A stretch of DNA of 6,711 nucleotides, from positions 1 through 6,711 of the forward strand of contig JAOAPW010000130.1 in assembly GCA_025463105.1 (NCBI GenBank). Direction: 5' to 3'. The notes beneath the pieces were generated by a model. It saw only the letters and a program-made list of their open reading frames with translations, did not search any database and was not told the DNA's origin. Shown piece by piece: positions 5,782 to 6,711 of the stretch. The position numbers were made by a program, and so were the translations under genes. Positions within the stretch are counted from its first letter, which is position 1, and each line of letters begins with the position of its first letter. The stretch comes from Candidatus Acidiferrum typicum (GTDB lineage Bacteria > Acidobacteriota > Terriglobia > Acidiferrales > UBA7541).

Positions 5782-6711
5782 AATTTCCTGTTTGAAGATT
5801 CCGAACAATCGCTCTTGGCGTGGCTCCCGCGAATTGCAGGGCGATCACCGGCCCGGGAAGGTGCAGAAAATCGCTCAGCCGTTTTTCCACAATGATGCCG
5901 TTCACAACTGTCGACTCGAAAAGCTCGATCGTGTCGGCTTCGGTGTAGTCCCCTGTGCCTGCGGCAAGATAAATTTTCCCAGACCTGCAACTGCTTTGAA
6001 CTGCGGTAATCTGGGTTCCTCTCTCAACATGCGAGGGCCCGGGCACTGCCAGCTCTGGTCTTTCGAAGACACGCCCGGATGATGGCGACTCTTCGAGGTG
6101 ATGGCACTCGATGAATGCGCGCGCATCGGCGTCGATATGGCAGACTTGTGGCCCGGATTTGAAGGTAACTCTATCATCAGTCTGCTCTAACCTACCTTCG
6201 GGATCACGTGTAAAACTCGGATCAATGGGGACTGGAACAACCGAGACTTCGTCGCTTCTAATGTTGCGGATTTGTAGTCCACCTGGCGTCAGCAAAACCA
6301 CTAAGGCATCACCATTTGATGCCTTCGCGAGAATCACGTCCAGGATGCGCTGCGATCCTTCCCAGAATTTTTCGCTGCGGAGAGTCATCGGAATCACCGT
6401 GGAAACAATCCGGTCTTCCGAAAAGCGCGGAACCGTCAGTAACACTACCTGGGGAGCATCGCCGTGACTCACTTCCCCGACCCACAGAAAGTTTTTAATA
6501 TTTTCCGAAAGTGTGACTCGCACATTGACCACATTCGCGCTATCCAATGGGGAGCGATCACTCTGAATTTGTAATTCATTTGTTAGCGTTTGTTCGACGA
6601 CCAAAACTTCCTCCGCCGTCAGAGACGAAATATTCCTTATCTCAACCGAGACGTGATCGCGAGATGGCAAAGCCGCCGCGACCTTGCGCGCCAATTCGCG
6701 AGCAGAGTCTT
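5741..6711 (-). CDS. Unrecognised, probably exported protein, 5' end beyond window
   Basis: Only the last 322 residues are present; the frame is open to the right edge (DSARELARKVAAALP at its start), so the TTG at 6694 is not needed as a start. I do not recognise a named family. The first part looks like a small alpha/beta domain: a helix, then VSVEIRNISSL, a helix (AEEVLVVEQTLTNEL), then VVNVRVTLSENIKNFLWVGEV, a pattern reminiscent of periplasmic domains of the TolB-N/CsgG kind, but this is weak. The rest is rich in short beta-strands (ALVVLLTPGGLQIRNI, VTFKSGPQVCHI, GKIYLAAG, GPVIALQF, PRAIVRNL), consistent with a propeller-like or beta-sandwich fold. Export is inferred from its exported neighbour and strand-rich make-up, since the N-terminus is missing. 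Its stop lies 41 bases beyond the start of the binding-protein gene, so it belongs to that operon and may work with the sensor. I remember similar hypothetical proteins next to such binding proteins in Acidobacteriota, but could not check this. Confidence 0.75.
   Translation of the reverse strand, partial: DSARELARKVAAALPSRDHVSVEIRNISSLTAEEVLVVEQTLTNELQIQSDRSPLDSANVVNVRVTLSENIKNFLWVGEVSHGDAPQVVLLTVPRFSEDRIVSTVIPMTLRSEKFWEGSQRILDVILAKASNGDALVVLLTPGGLQIRNIRSDEVSVVPVPIDPSFTRDPEGRLEQTDDRVTFKSGPQVCHIDADARAFIECHHLEESPSSGRVFERPELAVPGPSHVERGTQITAVQSSCRSGKIYLAAGTGDYTEADTIELFESTVVNGIIVEKRLSDFLHLPGPVIALQFAGATPRAIVRNLQTGNYEAYRISIACAGQ
5781..5789 (-). promoter_or_regulatory. Shine-Dalgarno and start of the binding-protein gene inside the upstream gene
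   Basis: AGGA (5789-5786), followed by AATT, precedes the ATG at 5781, all within the coding sequence of the upstream unknown gene. The short spacing is acceptable, and the site favours this ATG over the upstream TTG at 5808 or the later TTG at 5760. Confidence 0.55.

Noticed and set aside
5782..5808. TTG at 5808 as the binding-protein start
   Set aside because: A rarer start codon without a clear ribosome site that lengthens an already long signal-peptide n-region; the ATG at 5781 has AGGA upstream.

Overview
The window carries six genes, all on the minus strand and closely packed, with no RNA genes, mobile elements or CRISPR arrays. GC content is moderate to high, and the style of the proteins (an NtrY/NtrX-like pair behind a solute-binding protein; a HTH gene in front of a short histidine-rich NfeD protein) suggests an acidobacterium (Acidobacteriota) or a metagenomic relative. 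That assignment is from memory of similar proteins, not from a search.

Right block, read right to left (6711 down to 1046). A four-gene run with overlapping or nearly touching ends: (a) the C-terminal 322 residues of an unrecognised, probably exported protein whose start lies beyond the right edge; (b) a periplasmic solute-binding protein of the DppA/OppA-like family 5, starting 41 bases inside gene (a); (c) a membrane sensor histidine kinase with a large periplasmic domain, HAMP, HisKA and HATPase domains, whose ATG overlaps the stop of (b) as ATGA; (d) an NtrC-family sigma-54-activating response regulator 15 bases after (c). The overlaps imply a single transcript with its promoter outside the window. 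No permease or ATPase gene accompanies the binding protein, so a sensory rather than a transport role is attractive: ligand or binding protein, then kinase (His382), then regulator (Asp56), then sigma-54 promoters.

Left block (1045 down to 1). A 121-base AT-rich spacer holds a TTGACA promoter with a perfect 12-bp palindrome between its -35 and -10 boxes and a second inverted repeat just downstream. It drives a 162-residue XRE-type regulator, followed after 63 bases by an nfeD-like membrane protein gene with a strong Shine-Dalgarno sequence. The nfeD-like frame is interrupted by an in-frame TAG at 73-75, after which the same frame continues as membrane-protein-like sequence to the left edge. 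It is therefore a broken gene, a recoded one, or a one-base sequence error.

The most interesting points are the transporter-less binding protein wired into a two-component operon with an unknown exported partner, the TAG within nfeD, and the palindromic control region of the XRE gene.
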